In this document: piece by piece, positions 33,761 through 42,830 of the stretch | Position numbering within the stretch: the first letter of the stretch is position 1 | How the letters are laid out: each line of letters begins with the position of its first letter | Source of the DNA: Chitinophagales bacterium | GTDB taxonomy: Bacteria; Bacteroidota; Bacteroidia; Chitinophagales; Chitinophagaceae | Reading direction: 5' to 3' | DNA length: 64,000 bases | Assembly (NCBI GenBank): GCA_017303455.1 | Contig: JAFLBM010000005.1 | Location: 145,584 to 209,583 of the forward strand | Made by a program: the position numbers and the translations under genes | Notes under the pieces: generated by a model | Database searches by the model: none | The model's input: only the letters and a program-made list of their open reading frames with translations | Told to the model about the DNA's origin: nothing

Positions 33761-34171
33761 ATGGCATACTGGCTTATCAAATCTGAACCGTTTAAGTATT
33801 CCTGGGATCAGTTTGAAAAGGATAAACAAACTTTCTGGGACGGTGTACGTAATTATGCGGCCCGTAACCACCTCAAAGCAATGAAAAAAGGCGACCAGGT
33901 ATTCTTTTATCACAGTAATGAAGGCACAGAAATAGTAGGTATTGCCAAAGTAGCCAAAGAAGCCTACCAGGACCCCACCACCAACGAAGAAGCCTGGGTG
34001 GCCGTTGATTTTAAACCGCATCAGAAATTAAAAAAACCGGTGAGCCTGGCACAGATCAAAGCGGAAAAACGTTTAGCAAATATGGCATTGGTAAGACTGG
34101 GTCGTTTATCGGTTCAGCCGGTGACTGATGAAGAATGGGCGATTGTAATGGAAATGGCAGGAGAGAAGTAG
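33761..34171 (+). CDS. EVE-domain protein (THYN1-like)
   Basis: A 136-aa protein that is almost entirely one EVE domain (PUA-like superfamily). MAYWLIKSEPFKYSWDQFEKDKQTFWDGVRNYAARNHLKAM contains the conserved WDGVRNYxARN block. GDQVFFYHSNEGTEIVGIAKV and VDFKPHQKLKKPVSLAQIK follow. EVE domains bind modified bases in DNA or RNA. Stand-alone bacterial members are common and the ligand is unknown here. No modification or defence gene is adjacent. Confidence 0.92.
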   Translation: MAYWLIKSEPFKYSWDQFEKDKQTFWDGVRNYAARNHLKAMKKGDQVFFYHSNEGTEIVGIAKVAKEAYQDPTTNEEAWVAVDFKPHQKLKKPVSLAQIKAEKRLANMALVRLGRLSVQPVTDEEWAIVMEMAGEK

Positions 34172-34267
34172 TGCATTCATTTTTCCCGTTTAACAAATCA
34201 CATGGGTTACTTTTTAATGTCTTGAAGAATCAATACAAGATTCTCTATTCATCAAAAAAGTATAGCC

Positions 34268-34660
34268 ATGAAAAAAACATTCATCGGGCTGCTTATTATA
34301 GCAGCCGCCGGTGCAGGCATTTTCCTGTACCTGCAAAAAAAGAGTAATACTGTTACCACTGCTGAGATCCGCAAAGAATTACTCATTGGTAAATGGCAGG
34401 TTGAATCATTTCAACCTGTAAAAGATTCTTTACAGGCAAAGTTCCGTTGTGCTTTTTCTCCTGACGGACTGTTTCTACGGAGTGCAGGTGATTCGGTAAA
34501 AACCGATTCACTTCACTATGAATGGAAAAACAAAAACGAGTTGGTGGTAAAAGAAAATGACAGTACGTCCATTTCGTACGTCATTACCCGGTTAACCCCC
34601 GACAGCCTGCAATGGCAAACCCCCGACAGTGTGCAAACACTGCTGATCAAACTAAAGTAG
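34268..34660 (+). CDS. Membrane-anchored lipocalin-like protein (130 aa)
   Basis: The N-terminal helix MKKTFIGLLIIAAAGAGIFLYL anchors or exports the protein. The rest is beta-rich: LIGKWQVESFQPVKDS, CAFSPDGLFLRSAGDSVKTDSLHYEWKNKNELVVKE and TSISYVITRLTPDSLQW. The opening GKWQVES and the strand order are those of lipocalin-like (DUF4923/DUF5004-type) proteins. Which family applies is unclear. A terminator-like hairpin lies just downstream, so it is probably monocistronic. Confidence 0.75.
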   Translation: MKKTFIGLLIIAAAGAGIFLYLQKKSNTVTTAEIRKELLIGKWQVESFQPVKDSLQAKFRCAFSPDGLFLRSAGDSVKTDSLHYEWKNKNELVVKENDSTSISYVITRLTPDSLQWQTPDSVQTLLIKLK

Positions 34661-34663
34661 TAA

Positions 34664-34690
34664 AATGTCCCGGCCAAACCGGGACATTAT
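34664..34690 (+). terminator. Probable terminator after the lipocalin-like gene
   Basis: AATGTCCCGG (34664-34673) pairs perfectly with CCGGGACATT (34679-34688) around CCAAA. The following ATTATG is only weakly T-rich, but the stem is strong. Confidence 0.6.
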
Positions 34691-34734
34691 TATGTAATCC
34701 TTTTTATTTAGCATCAAAGAATAAATCAAAAGCC

Positions 34735-35670
34735 ATGCAAAAAATAATTGCAGTTGCACTTGCCAGTGCGATGCTGCTTGCTGTTGCCTGTAACAGCCGA
34801 AACGAAACAAAAAAAGATGTCCGGATCAGTGAGCTATCAATGACAGAAACCGAAAAAAACGAACCCGGAAGTTTTGGATTTGCTACCGACTCCGCCGCTT
34901 CGCAGGAATATAACGGGAATGCCGATAAGGAAGAAGACCAGGATCAAAAACAAAAGAGACAACCTGTTCAACCTAAAGCAACAGAACCTGTGGCCAAACC
35001 GGACTGGGATAAAAAGATCATCAAGACCGCCTCCATCAACCTCGAAATAAAAGAATATACTAAATACAATACATCGCTCCGCGAAAAAGTAAAAAGCTTC
35101 GGCGGTTATATTGCCCAGGAAGAACAAAGCCAGTCGGATTATAAGATTGAAAATACCGTAACAGTTAAAGTCCCGGTTGACCAGTTCGACAATGCAGTTA
35201 CCTTACTGACCAGTAACGTGGAAAAGCTGAATGAGAAAAAGATCAGTTCGCAGGATGTTACAGCCGAATTTGTGGATACAAAATCGAGGCTGGAAGCGAA
35301 ACGGCAGGTGAGGGAACGTCATATCGGCCTGTTGAAACAGGCAAAGAATATGGAAGAAATATTGAATGTACAATCAGAGATCAACAGTATCCAGGAAGAT
35401 ATGGAGGCTGCTGCCGGCAGGATCCAGTACCTTGGGCATTCAGCGTCTTACAGTACTATCAACCTTACCTATTTCGAAGTGCTTAATTCATCCGCCAAAA
35501 CAGATGACAACCCTTCTTTCGGTACAAAGTTTATCAACGCTTTTAAAACCGGCGGCAGCGGCGTTATGGATTTGCTGGTCGGGCTGGTAACGATCTGGCC
35601 TTTATTCCTGCTTGCCTTTATTGGTTTGGTAATTTACAGGAGAACAAGAACTGCCAAAGTCAAAGTATAA
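34735..35670 (+). CDS. DUF4349 lipoprotein
   Basis: A 311-aa exported lipoprotein (signal to MLLAVAC). Residues 15-75 are a charged, disordered Asp/Glu/Lys/Gln linker. DUF4349 follows from about 85 to 285: KIIKTASINLEIKEYTKYN, FGGYIAQEEQSQ, TVKVPVDQFDNAVTLL, DVTAEFVDTKSRLEAKRQVRERHIGLL (coiled-coil) and YSTINLTYFE. A C-terminal TM helix (LVTIWPLFLLAFIGLVIY) is followed by RRTRTAK, which would be cytoplasmic. ATG 34735 is chosen as the signal-peptide start. The function of DUF4349 is unknown. Confidence 0.9.
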   Translation: MQKIIAVALASAMLLAVACNSRNETKKDVRISELSMTETEKNEPGSFGFATDSAASQEYNGNADKEEDQDQKQKRQPVQPKATEPVAKPDWDKKIIKTASINLEIKEYTKYNTSLREKVKSFGGYIAQEEQSQSDYKIENTVTVKVPVDQFDNAVTLLTSNVEKLNEKKISSQDVTAEFVDTKSRLEAKRQVRERHIGLLKQAKNMEEILNVQSEINSIQEDMEAAAGRIQYLGHSASYSTINLTYFEVLNSSAKTDDNPSFGTKFINAFKTGGSGVMDLLVGLVTIWPLFLLAFIGLVIYRRTRTAKVKV

Positions 35671-35689
35671 TAAAATTACAGTGATGAAA

Positions 35690-35722
35690 AAGTATGTCAT
35701 GCCGGGAAAGCATGACATACTT
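35690..35722. promoter_or_regulatory. Strong 13-bp hairpin before the sirtuin gene
   Basis: The arm at 35690-35702 (AAGTATGTCATGC) pairs perfectly with 35710-35722, with loop CGGGAAA. It lies 20 bp after the DUF4349 stop and 11 bp before the sirtuin ATG at 35733. It could be the terminator of the first gene (TTAATTTT follows), an operator, or a leader structure. The TAATTTTG just after it resembles a -7 box but is too close to the ATG to assign. Confidence 0.6.
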
Positions 35723-35732
35723 AATTTTGGGT

Positions 35733-36419
35733 ATGTCAAAAAAGAAACTCGTTGTATTGACCGGTGCCGGTATCAGTGCCGAAAGTGGTTTAAAAACTTT
35801 CCGGGACAGTGACGGGCTTTGGGAAGGATATAATATAGAAGATGTGGCCACACCCCGTGCCTGGCGGAAAGACCCGCAACTGGTGCTGGACTTTTATAAT
35901 TTCCGGAGGAAAAATGTACTGGATGCCCAACCCAATGCAGCTCACTATGGGTTGGCAGCATTGCAAAATAATTTTGATGTAACGATCATCACCCAGAATA
36001 TTGATGACCTGCATGAGAGGGCCGGTTCCACCAACATTCTTCACCTGCATGGAGAAATTTTAAAAATGCGGAGTGAAAGAAATGAATATCTTATTTACGA
36101 TATAACAGGCGATATTAAATTAGGTGACAAGGCAGAAGACGGCTTTCAGCTTCGTCCGCATATTGTATGGTTTGAAGAACCGGTTCCGAAAATAGAGGAA
36201 GCCATTCCAATTGTAAACGCAGCGGATATATTTGTTGTTGTGGGAACATCACTGGTGGTTTATCCTGCTGCCGGGCTGGTGAATTATACAAGAGCAGGTG
36301 TTCCCATTTTTATGATTGATAAAAAAATACCTGCGATTTCATCGGTGGAGAATTTAACAAGTATTGAAAAGCCGGCAACAGAAGGAATAAAAGAGCTGCT
36401 TCACCTGCTTACAGGCTAA
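35733..36419 (+). CDS. Sir2-family NAD-dependent deacylase lacking zinc cysteines
   Basis: A 228-aa class-III-like sirtuin removing acyl groups from lysine with NAD. Motifs: NAD-binding GAGISAESGLKTFRDSDGLW, TQNIDDLHERAG, the catalytic His in LHLHGEI, RPHIVWFEE and VVGTSLVVYPAAGLV. A YxxR motif (DFYNFRRK) matches the desuccinylase pocket residues of CobB/SIRT5. The zinc-ribbon cysteines found in most sirtuins are absent, and the protein has no Cys at all; a Tyr/Asp/Gly-rich stretch replaces the ribbon. ATG 35733 is chosen. It overlaps the convergent saccharopine-dehydrogenase gene by 11 bp. Confidence 0.92.
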   Translation: MSKKKLVVLTGAGISAESGLKTFRDSDGLWEGYNIEDVATPRAWRKDPQLVLDFYNFRRKNVLDAQPNAAHYGLAALQNNFDVTIITQNIDDLHERAGSTNILHLHGEILKMRSERNEYLIYDITGDIKLGDKAEDGFQLRPHIVWFEEPVPKIEEAIPIVNAADIFVVVGTSLVVYPAAGLVNYTRAGVPIFMIDKKIPAISSVENLTSIEKPATEGIKELLHLLTG

Positions 36420-37920
36420 TCGTTTTCTCCCTGAATTGAACGCCCAGTTGTTCCAGTTCCTTCAGCACCGGTTCATAGATTTCTTTTTTGGTAGGTATAT
36501 GCAGGCCGTTCATTTTGATCTTTCCCTGCAGGATCAGTTTGGCGGCAATACCCAACGGTAAGCCAACAGTTTTTGCCATCGCAGTCCGGAGGTTATTTTC
36601 TCCCTTTACTACCAGTGAGCTGCTGATAGCTGATTCTTTATTGCCGATCTTGTAAACAAATTCATGCAGCATTACGATCATATCCTTATCATAAGGCCGG
36701 AGGGATAATTTCTTCTCCACAGCAAACTGCAAAATATCTGCAGGGCTGCAGAATCCTTTATTTACCATCGTATCCTGGTCATCAAGGCCAAGAAAGAAAA
36801 GTTGTTTCAATGTAAGATTTGCCTGGTGCATCTGCTCCGCGAGATAGGCTGCTGCCCGGTTCTTCACTTCACCGATCTCAATTTCTTCAATATTGCCACT
36901 GTCATCAGCCGTCATAAATGTTTGCGGGATCTTGTCACCCTCTCTGGTAACTTCATTCTCGGCTTCCATCAGTTTCATCAGGTTTTCCATCAATCCCTTT
37001 GTTTCAGCAAAACGTTCCGAAAGCTTCTCATTCAGCCATTCCCCAAAACCATGTTTATCCATATGTTCTTTAAAAACCTGGTACAAGGTTTTTCCATCAG
37101 TATTATATTGCGGTGTTTCATCTGTCAGTTTCAGGTCAATGATATTTTTCCAGCCATACATAAAATCAGGGTGCCGCAATGTGGTACGGATAAAAGTAGT
37201 GGTATCCTGCAGTCCATACAAAGGAGTATAACTGAGTGAATCACGGTTGGGATACCAGCTTAAAAGCCCGAGGTCAGGTATCTCCACGGTATGTTCGCCG
37301 GTAAACAGTTCTTCGTATGGCAACTTCTTTTCATTGCCATTCTCTTTATAATGGGCACCTGCTTTTCCTGCCATAATGATATTACGGGGATTCCAGCTTA
37401 TTTTATAATGCCAGGGATTATCATCACTCTCCGGTGCAACGAGTCCGCCGCAATGCGATTTAAAGGAACTGATGGTACCGCCTTTGGCATGAATGTTATC
37501 AATGATCTGCATGGCACTCATATGATCAATACCCGGGTCCAGGCCCATCTCGTAAAGGAAAAGAAGTTTGTTCCTGCTGATATCGGGTTCCAGTTTACGG
37601 ATATCATCATCCACATAAGAAGCCGTCAGCAGGTTCTTCTGGAATTTCACACAGTCTTTCGCTACTTCAATATGAAGAAAGGGAGGCAACAGCGAAATAA
37701 CAATATCAGCTTGCCTGATATACTTACCTCTTTCGGCTGCATTCGCAATATCAAAAGAGACAGCTGTTGCTTTTTGTGAAGTACCGATCTTCGATTGTGC
37801 CAGTTTCAGGTCAGCATCCACCACTGTTATTTTCCAGTTCTCAGTGATCGCCGTATCCAGTAAGTAATCGATCAGTACTGTTGCTGATTTACCTGCCCCA
37901 AAAAGTAAAACTGTTTTCAT
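36409..37920 (-). CDS. Saccharopine dehydrogenase family protein
   Basis: A 503-aa NAD(P)-dependent protein of the saccharopine reductase/carboxynorspermidine group. The Rossmann start is VLLFGAGKSATVLIDYLL with the acidic strand end VVDADL. LLTASYVDDDIRKLE, MGLDPGIDHMSAMQIID, FKSHCGGLVAPESDDNPWHYKISWNP and RHPDFMYGWKNIIDL are family blocks. A charged insert at about residues 305-345 (LMENLMKLMEAENEV...) makes it longer than the typical 400-450 aa. No lysine-pathway gene is adjacent. The exact substrate is uncertain. It ends inside the 3' end of the sirtuin gene. Confidence 0.9.
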   Translation of the reverse strand: MKTVLLFGAGKSATVLIDYLLDTAITENWKITVVDADLKLAQSKIGTSQKATAVSFDIANAAERGKYIRQADIVISLLPPFLHIEVAKDCVKFQKNLLTASYVDDDIRKLEPDISRNKLLFLYEMGLDPGIDHMSAMQIIDNIHAKGGTISSFKSHCGGLVAPESDDNPWHYKISWNPRNIIMAGKAGAHYKENGNEKKLPYEELFTGEHTVEIPDLGLLSWYPNRDSLSYTPLYGLQDTTTFIRTTLRHPDFMYGWKNIIDLKLTDETPQYNTDGKTLYQVFKEHMDKHGFGEWLNEKLSERFAETKGLMENLMKLMEAENEVTREGDKIPQTFMTADDSGNIEEIEIGEVKNRAAAYLAEQMHQANLTLKQLFFLGLDDQDTMVNKGFCSPADILQFAVEKKLSLRPYDKDMIVMLHEFVYKIGNKESAISSSLVVKGENNLRTAMAKTVGLPLGIAAKLILQGKIKMNGLHIPTKKEIYEPVLKELEQLGVQFREKTISL

Positions 37921-37959
37921 TCCAAATCATTTATAGATCCGGTTGTAAAGATTATTATT

Positions 37960-37967
37960 TATTTTTG
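37960..37967 (+). promoter_or_regulatory. Candidate -7 promoter element for the PorT-like gene
   Basis: TATTTTTG matches TAnnTTTG exactly, 13 bp before ATG 37981, which would give a very short leader. Confidence 0.4.
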
Positions 37968-37980
37968 CAAAAACCATTTT

Positions 37981-38559
37981 ATGAAAAAGATAATTCTGAT
38001 CGTTGCCGTACTTATTGCTATTAACAGTACAGCGCAATCATTTCAATTCGGGGCAAAGGCAGGTGCCAATATCAGTAATTTCACTGGTGGTAATTTCGAT
38101 GCTGTAAAAAAGAAGGCCTTAGTTGGGTTTCATGGTGGTTTGTATCTCCGGTTTTCCTTTATGAATTTTTCTATTCAGCCTGAAGCAATGATCTCTTCGC
38201 AGGGAGCAGTCATAGACAGCGTATCCGGCAGCTATGACTGGAAAGTTACTTACGTAAATATTCCTGTGCTGGCACAATACCGTTTCAGCAGTGGCATCTA
38301 CCTGGAAGCAGGTCCGCAGGTTGGTTTTAAAGTCAGTGAAAGTATAGAGAATGAAACGATCGACAATTTTGCCAAAGGCCTTGATCTTTCTGCGGCTGCG
38401 GGAATCGGTTTCAGGGGTAAAAGAGGTTTCGGCATTGGCGGAAGATATACAGCAGGTATCAGTAAAGTAGGAGATTTCAATTCCGGTAATATCAATCCTG
38501 ATTTTAAGAATGGGGTAATTCAATTCAGTCTTTATATTCCGCTGACACCCGGTAAGTAA
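37981..38559 (+). CDS. PorT-family outer-membrane beta-barrel protein
   Basis: A 192-aa exported barrel with signal MKKIILIVAVLIAINSTAQS. The first strand SFQFGAKAGANISNFTGGNFDAVKKKALVGFHGG is the common start of OMP_b-brl_2/PorT-like proteins. Regular strand pairs follow (LYLRFSFMNFSIQPEAMISSQGA, VTYVNIPVLAQYRFSSGIYLEAGPQVGF), ending VIQFSLYIPL. Many paralogs exist per genome in this phylum and most have unknown roles. The gene is monocistronic, with its own promoter and a strong terminator shared with the convergent GYF-domain gene. Confidence 0.88.
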   Translation: MKKIILIVAVLIAINSTAQSFQFGAKAGANISNFTGGNFDAVKKKALVGFHGGLYLRFSFMNFSIQPEAMISSQGAVIDSVSGSYDWKVTYVNIPVLAQYRFSSGIYLEAGPQVGFKVSESIENETIDNFAKGLDLSAAAGIGFRGKRGFGIGGRYTAGISKVGDFNSGNINPDFKNGVIQFSLYIPLTPGK

Positions 38560-38574
38560 AAAAAATGAAATTAT

Positions 38575-38610
38575 AAAAAAGCCCCTGCATGTTATCGCAG
38601 GGGCTTTTTT
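38575..38610. terminator. Bidirectional terminator between PorT-like and GYF genes
   Basis: The arm AAAAAAGCCCCTGC (38575-38588) pairs perfectly with GCAGGGGCTTTTTT (38597-38610), loop ATGTTATC. The A/T ends supply a T-tract on both strands, so it serves both convergent genes. Confidence 0.92.
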
Positions 38611-38611
38611 A

Positions 38612-39979
38612 TTACAGGTCGGCCATATCTTTCGCTGATTGTACCGAAAGTATATGTGTGATCTTATACGTTACTTTGATCCCCCGGTTCGTATCCGGAA
38701 CACGGATGGTTTGTGTACCACCGGGAGCCACCGAGCGGAACTGGATAGACTCTGTTTTCAACGGCTGTTCACTGGGTTTTAAATATTGCAGTTCTACCAC
38801 CACGTTATCCAATACATATTTTGAATCATTGCTTACCGTTAGCTGAAGATTACGGATACCGCCGAAAGCTACTTTCTGGTAATCGTTACTCGAAACGGTC
38901 ACCTGCTTTGAAAGGCTATTATTTTTAAGCACTGCTTTTGGCACCGGTTCACTGATAATTTCCTTCTCTGTCGGCTCCGTTGTTTCGCTACGAACTTTTT
39001 TGTTTCGTTCCCCGGTTCTTGCATTGATCTCCACCCCGGGTGAAGGTTCATCCGCAGGCACAAATTTCTTTTCAGGTTGTACTACTTCTTTTTTGGGAGT
39101 GGTTGTAATGGCTTTTTCAGGTACACTGGCAGGAGCTGTCAGTGGTGATTGTTTTTGTTCCTTCAATTCCTGTTTTTTCATTTCATCCTGTATCACAGGC
39201 TGTGGTTCTTCATAGGCTGGTTCTGCAGGTATTTCTTCATCCTTTTGCTCCTGTGCGGGTTGTTCTTGTAAAACAGGCCCGGTTGTGTCCGCAGGCAGTA
39301 TAGCTACTTGTTGTGGAATTATATTTTCTGTAGCTGTTACCGGCTTATTACCATTCGATTTCATGGCAAACCCGATCAATATTCCAACTCCTACAATTGC
39401 CAGGGCTACGGCAGCATTTTTCATTGCGGCGTTCAGGTAGGTCTTTTTTGCTATTTTCTGTTTCCTGTCCTGCAGGGTCTTTACATACATTTCCTTGATC
39501 TCATCCAACGGCTGGGAATATTTGATCTCGGCGGTAACAGGTGTTTCAGTGATGAGGATCGTTGGAGCCGCTGTTTCGGCCATTACCGTTTCCTTCACAG
39601 CAGGCTGGTATTTTTCATAGCCGGTAACAGGCTGCTCTTTTATGCTTGCCGGCTGCTGTTGTTTTTGCCCCGGCAAGGTCACAAAAACAGATTTCCTGGG
39701 AATATAGGTGGATTGCTGAACCACGTTTTCCTTTTGCTGAACCGCAACCGGCACCTGTTTTTTCTCTTCCGAAGGCTTTTTGAAAAACCGGTCGTAAGGT
39801 TGCTCCTCCACGGCCGGGGAATATTCTTTGAGTTCTGCGATCTCGCCGGGGTATCGCCAGGCGGCACTTTTCCCGTTCACCCAAACGAGGTCGTAAGGTT
39901 TCAGGCCGTGCTGAATTAATTCCTCCAGCGAAAAAGGCCCTTTTTCCTTGTTATTGCGGAGTAAAAGGTAACTGGTCAT
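38612..39979 (-). CDS. GYF_2-domain membrane protein with long disordered linker
   Basis: A 455-aa protein. Residues 1-55 are a GYF_2/DUF4339 domain (YLLLRNNKEKGPFSLEELIQHGLKPYDLVWVNGKSAAWRYPGEI), normally a peptide-binding module. A Pro/Gln/Lys-rich linker leads to one TM helix at about 195-215 (AAVALAIVGVGILIGFAMKS). A second long Pro/Glu/Lys-rich linker follows. The C-terminal 100 residues form a beta-domain (SNDYQKVAFGGIRNLQLTVSNDSKYVLDNVVVELQYL, VPDTNRGIKVTYKITHIL). So a cytoplasmic adaptor domain is tethered to an extracytoplasmic beta-sandwich. The start is ATG 39979. It is divergent from gyrA. The role is unknown. Confidence 0.82.
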   Translation of the reverse strand: MTSYLLLRNNKEKGPFSLEELIQHGLKPYDLVWVNGKSAAWRYPGEIAELKEYSPAVEEQPYDRFFKKPSEEKKQVPVAVQQKENVVQQSTYIPRKSVFVTLPGQKQQQPASIKEQPVTGYEKYQPAVKETVMAETAAPTILITETPVTAEIKYSQPLDEIKEMYVKTLQDRKQKIAKKTYLNAAMKNAAVALAIVGVGILIGFAMKSNGNKPVTATENIIPQQVAILPADTTGPVLQEQPAQEQKDEEIPAEPAYEEPQPVIQDEMKKQELKEQKQSPLTAPASVPEKAITTTPKKEVVQPEKKFVPADEPSPGVEINARTGERNKKVRSETTEPTEKEIISEPVPKAVLKNNSLSKQVTVSSNDYQKVAFGGIRNLQLTVSNDSKYVLDNVVVELQYLKPSEQPLKTESIQFRSVAPGGTQTIRVPDTNRGIKVTYKITHILSVQSAKDMADL

Positions 39980-40144
39980 GATCCGTTTCTTTTGGTAACG
40001 CCACAACAACGAAAAAACAGTGCCGCGAAGTGTAAAAAACTTGTTATAAACCAGCCAATTCGGAAAGCCGTTTTTAATTCACAGTAGTGGATAAAAGAGA
40101 TCAAAAAACAGGTTTTTTTATCAGGTTTTCAAGGCTGAAAAGGG

Positions 40145-40152
40145 TAGATTTG
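40145..40152 (+). promoter_or_regulatory. Candidate -7 promoter element for gyrA
   Basis: TAGATTTG matches TAnnTTTG exactly, 66 bp before the gyrA ATG. A GTTTTC lies about 17-20 bp further upstream as a weak -33 element. The remaining sequence of the 240-bp divergent region (39980-40218) shows only short direct repeats (CAGGTTTTT, CAGGTTTTC). Confidence 0.45.
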
Positions 40153-40218
40153 CGAGCCTTCAAAAAGCCCCGTTTTAGGGATCCATTTTACGCAAAACGA
40201 ATATAAGAAGCAGATCAC

Positions 40219-42789
40219 ATGGAAGAGAATTTAGAACCATTGGAAACGCAGGATAACAACCGCATCATTCCCGTTAATATCGAAGAGCAGATGAAGACCG
40301 CTTACATTGACTATTCAATGTCGGTGATCGTGGGCCGGGCCCTCCCGGATGTGCGGGACGGGTTAAAACCTGTTCATCGCCGGGTCCTGTTTGCGATGAA
40401 TGAACTCGGTATCCATTACAACAAGCCGTATAAAAAATCGGCCCGTATTGTCGGGGAAGTATTGGGAAAATACCACCCGCATGGTGATACATCGGTGTAT
40501 GATGCGATGGTGCGTATGGCACAGGAGTGGAGTATGCGCTACACCCTTATTGATGGCCAGGGTAACTTTGGTAACCAGGATGGTGATGGTCCCGCAGCCA
40601 TGCGTTATACAGAAGCAAGGTTGGAACGGCTGGCCGAACATATGCTGGATGATATCGAAAAAGATACCGTTGATTTCCAATTGAACTTTGACGACTCTGA
40701 AAAAGAACCCACCGTTTTGCCGGCAAGGGTTCCTCAATTACTGATCAATGGCTCCAGCGGTATTGCCGTGGGTATGGCCACGAATATGATGCCGCATAAC
40801 CTGACGGAAGTCATTGATGGTTGTGTTGCTTATATCGACAACCGGGAGATCAGTATTGATGAGCTGATGCAATATGTAAAAGCCCCCGACTTCCCGACAG
40901 GTGGTATCATCTATGGGATGGAAGGAGTGAAGGCTGCCATGCATTTTGGCCGTGGCAGGGTGGTTGTGAGAGGAAAATTAACGGTAGAGACCAAACCAAG
41001 CGGCCGTGAACAGATCATCATCACCGAAGTGCCTTACCAGGTGAACCGGGATGCACTGATCAACCGTATTGGTGAACTGGTAAATGAAAAGATCATTGAA
41101 GGTATTGCCCATGTCAATAACGAATCGACCAATAAAGAAGGTACACGATTAGTGATCGATCTGAAAAGAGATGCTATCGCCAATGTGATCATCAACCAGA
41201 TCTATAAACTTACCGATCTGCAGACCTCTTACGGTATCAACAATGTGGCGATTGTTAAAGGAAGACCCAGGACCCTGAACCTGAAAGACCTGATCAGCGA
41301 GTTCGTTGAATTCCGTCACGAAGTGGTGGTAAGGCGTACAAAATATGACCTGCGGGAAGCTGAAAAGAGAGCCCATATCTTACAGGGTTATCTCATCGCA
41401 CTTGATCACCTGGATGAAGTGATTGCGTTGATCCGCAGCTCAGCCACGCCTGATATTGCCAAAGACAATTTGATCAATGCAGGCTGGGGATTGGATGAGA
41501 TACAGGCCAAAGCGATACTGGAACTGCGTTTACAACGCCTGACCGGTATGGAAAGAGAGAAGATCAAAGAAGAGTATGATGAACTGATGAAACTGATCGC
41601 CCATCTCAATAATTTATTATCCAATGAAGGAATGAGGTTCGACCTGATCAAAACAGAATTGCTGGAGATCAAAGATAAATTCGGTGATACAAGGAAAACA
41701 GAGATCACTTACCTCGATGATGAAGTAAAGATCAAAGACCTGATCAAAGAAGAAGATGTGGTGATCACTATTTCACACCTGGGTTATATCAAACGTACAC
41801 CGGCTGATGAATACCGGGCACAACGCAGGGGTGGAAGAGGAGTGATCGGTGGCAAAACAAGGGATGAAGATTATATCGAACATCTTTTTGTGGCTTCCAC
41901 ACATCACACCATGTTATTCTTTACCGAAAAAGGAAGGTGTTACTGGCTGAACGTATGGGAAATTCCGGAAGGCGAAAAGACAGGTAAGGGCCGTGCCATA
42001 CAGAACCTGATGCCGTTGCCAACAGATGATAAAGTAAGAGCCATCATTGATGTGAAAGACCTGAAAGATGAAGAATTTGTAAAAGCCCATAATATTGTTC
42101 TCTGTACCAAAAAAGGGATCATCAAGAAAACTGAACTGGAAGATTTCAGCCGTCCGAGACAAACAGGTGTGATTGCAATTACCATTGTGGAAGGCGATGA
42201 ATTACTGGAAGCAAAGATGACCGATGGTAAATCGGAGATCATGATGGCCGTGAAAAGCGGAAGGGCTATCCGTTTCTCCGAAGAAAAAGTGAGGGCCACC
42301 GGCCGCGGTGCCATTGGTGTGGCAGGTATTGAAGTCGATGATGCCGCTGATGAAGTGGTGGGCATGATCTGTGTAAATCCTGAAACAGATGCATCCAAAA
42401 CCGTACTGGTGGTAAGTGAGAAAGGATTTGGAAAACGTACACCGGTGGACGAATACCGTTTCACCAACCGGGGCGGTAAAGGAGTGAAGACGATCAATGT
42501 AACCGATAAAACAGGTTCCCTGGTAGGAATTTTGGATGTAACCCCGCAGGAAGACCTGATGATCACCTGTAAGAGTGGTGTAACGATCCGGATGCCGGTA
42601 GCGGGTATCAGTGAGCAGGGCAGGGCCACGCAGGGTGTGAAACTGATCCGCCTGGATGAAGGAGACGAGATCGCAGCGATCACCAAACTGGATGAGGGGG
42701 AAGAGGAATTAGCTGAACTCCCGGAAACAACGATTCCTCCAACAGAACAGGGTAATGACGCAACGGGTACCACTGAAAATCCATCTTAG
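40219..42789 (+). CDS. gyrA: DNA gyrase subunit A
   Basis: An 856-aa breakage-reunion subunit that with GyrB introduces negative supercoils. The N-terminal domain has the start [31 protein letters not shown] and the catalytic Tyr130 in [10 protein letters not shown]. The quinolone-resistance region reads [17 protein letters not shown], so the position equal to E. coli Ser83 is Thr91, and Asp87 is conserved as Asp95. The C-terminal wrapping domain contains the GyrA box QRRGGRG, which separates gyrase from ParC. An acidic tail ([10 protein letters not shown]) ends the protein. It has a promoter of its own and is followed closely by an exported TPR-like gene. Confidence 0.98.
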   Translation: MEENLEPLETQDNNRIIPVNIEEQMKTAYIDYSMSVIVGRALPDVRDGLKPVHRRVLFAMNELGIHYNKPYKKSARIVGEVLGKYHPHGDTSVYDAMVRMAQEWSMRYTLIDGQGNFGNQDGDGPAAMRYTEARLERLAEHMLDDIEKDTVDFQLNFDDSEKEPTVLPARVPQLLINGSSGIAVGMATNMMPHNLTEVIDGCVAYIDNREISIDELMQYVKAPDFPTGGIIYGMEGVKAAMHFGRGRVVVRGKLTVETKPSGREQIIITEVPYQVNRDALINRIGELVNEKIIEGIAHVNNESTNKEGTRLVIDLKRDAIANVIINQIYKLTDLQTSYGINNVAIVKGRPRTLNLKDLISEFVEFRHEVVVRRTKYDLREAEKRAHILQGYLIALDHLDEVIALIRSSATPDIAKDNLINAGWGLDEIQAKAILELRLQRLTGMEREKIKEEYDELMKLIAHLNNLLSNEGMRFDLIKTELLEIKDKFGDTRKTEITYLDDEVKIKDLIKEEDVVITISHLGYIKRTPADEYRAQRRGGRGVIGGKTRDEDYIEHLFVASTHHTMLFFTEKGRCYWLNVWEIPEGEKTGKGRAIQNLMPLPTDDKVRAIIDVKDLKDEEFVKAHNIVLCTKKGIIKKTELEDFSRPRQTGVIAITIVEGDELLEAKMTDGKSEIMMAVKSGRAIRFSEEKVRATGRGAIGVAGIEVDDAADEVVGMICVNPETDASKTVLVVSEKGFGKRTPVDEYRFTNRGGKGVKTINVTDKTGSLVGILDVTPQEDLMITCKSGVTIRMPVAGISEQGRATQGVKLIRLDEGDEIAAITKLDEGEEELAELPETTIPPTEQGNDATGTTENPS

Positions 42790-42830
42790 GAGGGATGAAC
42801 TATAACTACGTTTATTTTAAATATGCTAAT

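Noticed and set aside
34612-34734. Upstream extension of the DUF4349 gene to 34612
   Set aside because: It would cross the previous gene's stop and its terminator hairpin and would remove the signal peptide from the N-terminus.
41940-42773. 277-aa open frame antisense to gyrA
   Set aside because: It lies entirely inside gyrA, is Ser/Pro/Thr-biased and has no family features; it is a shadow of the coding strand.
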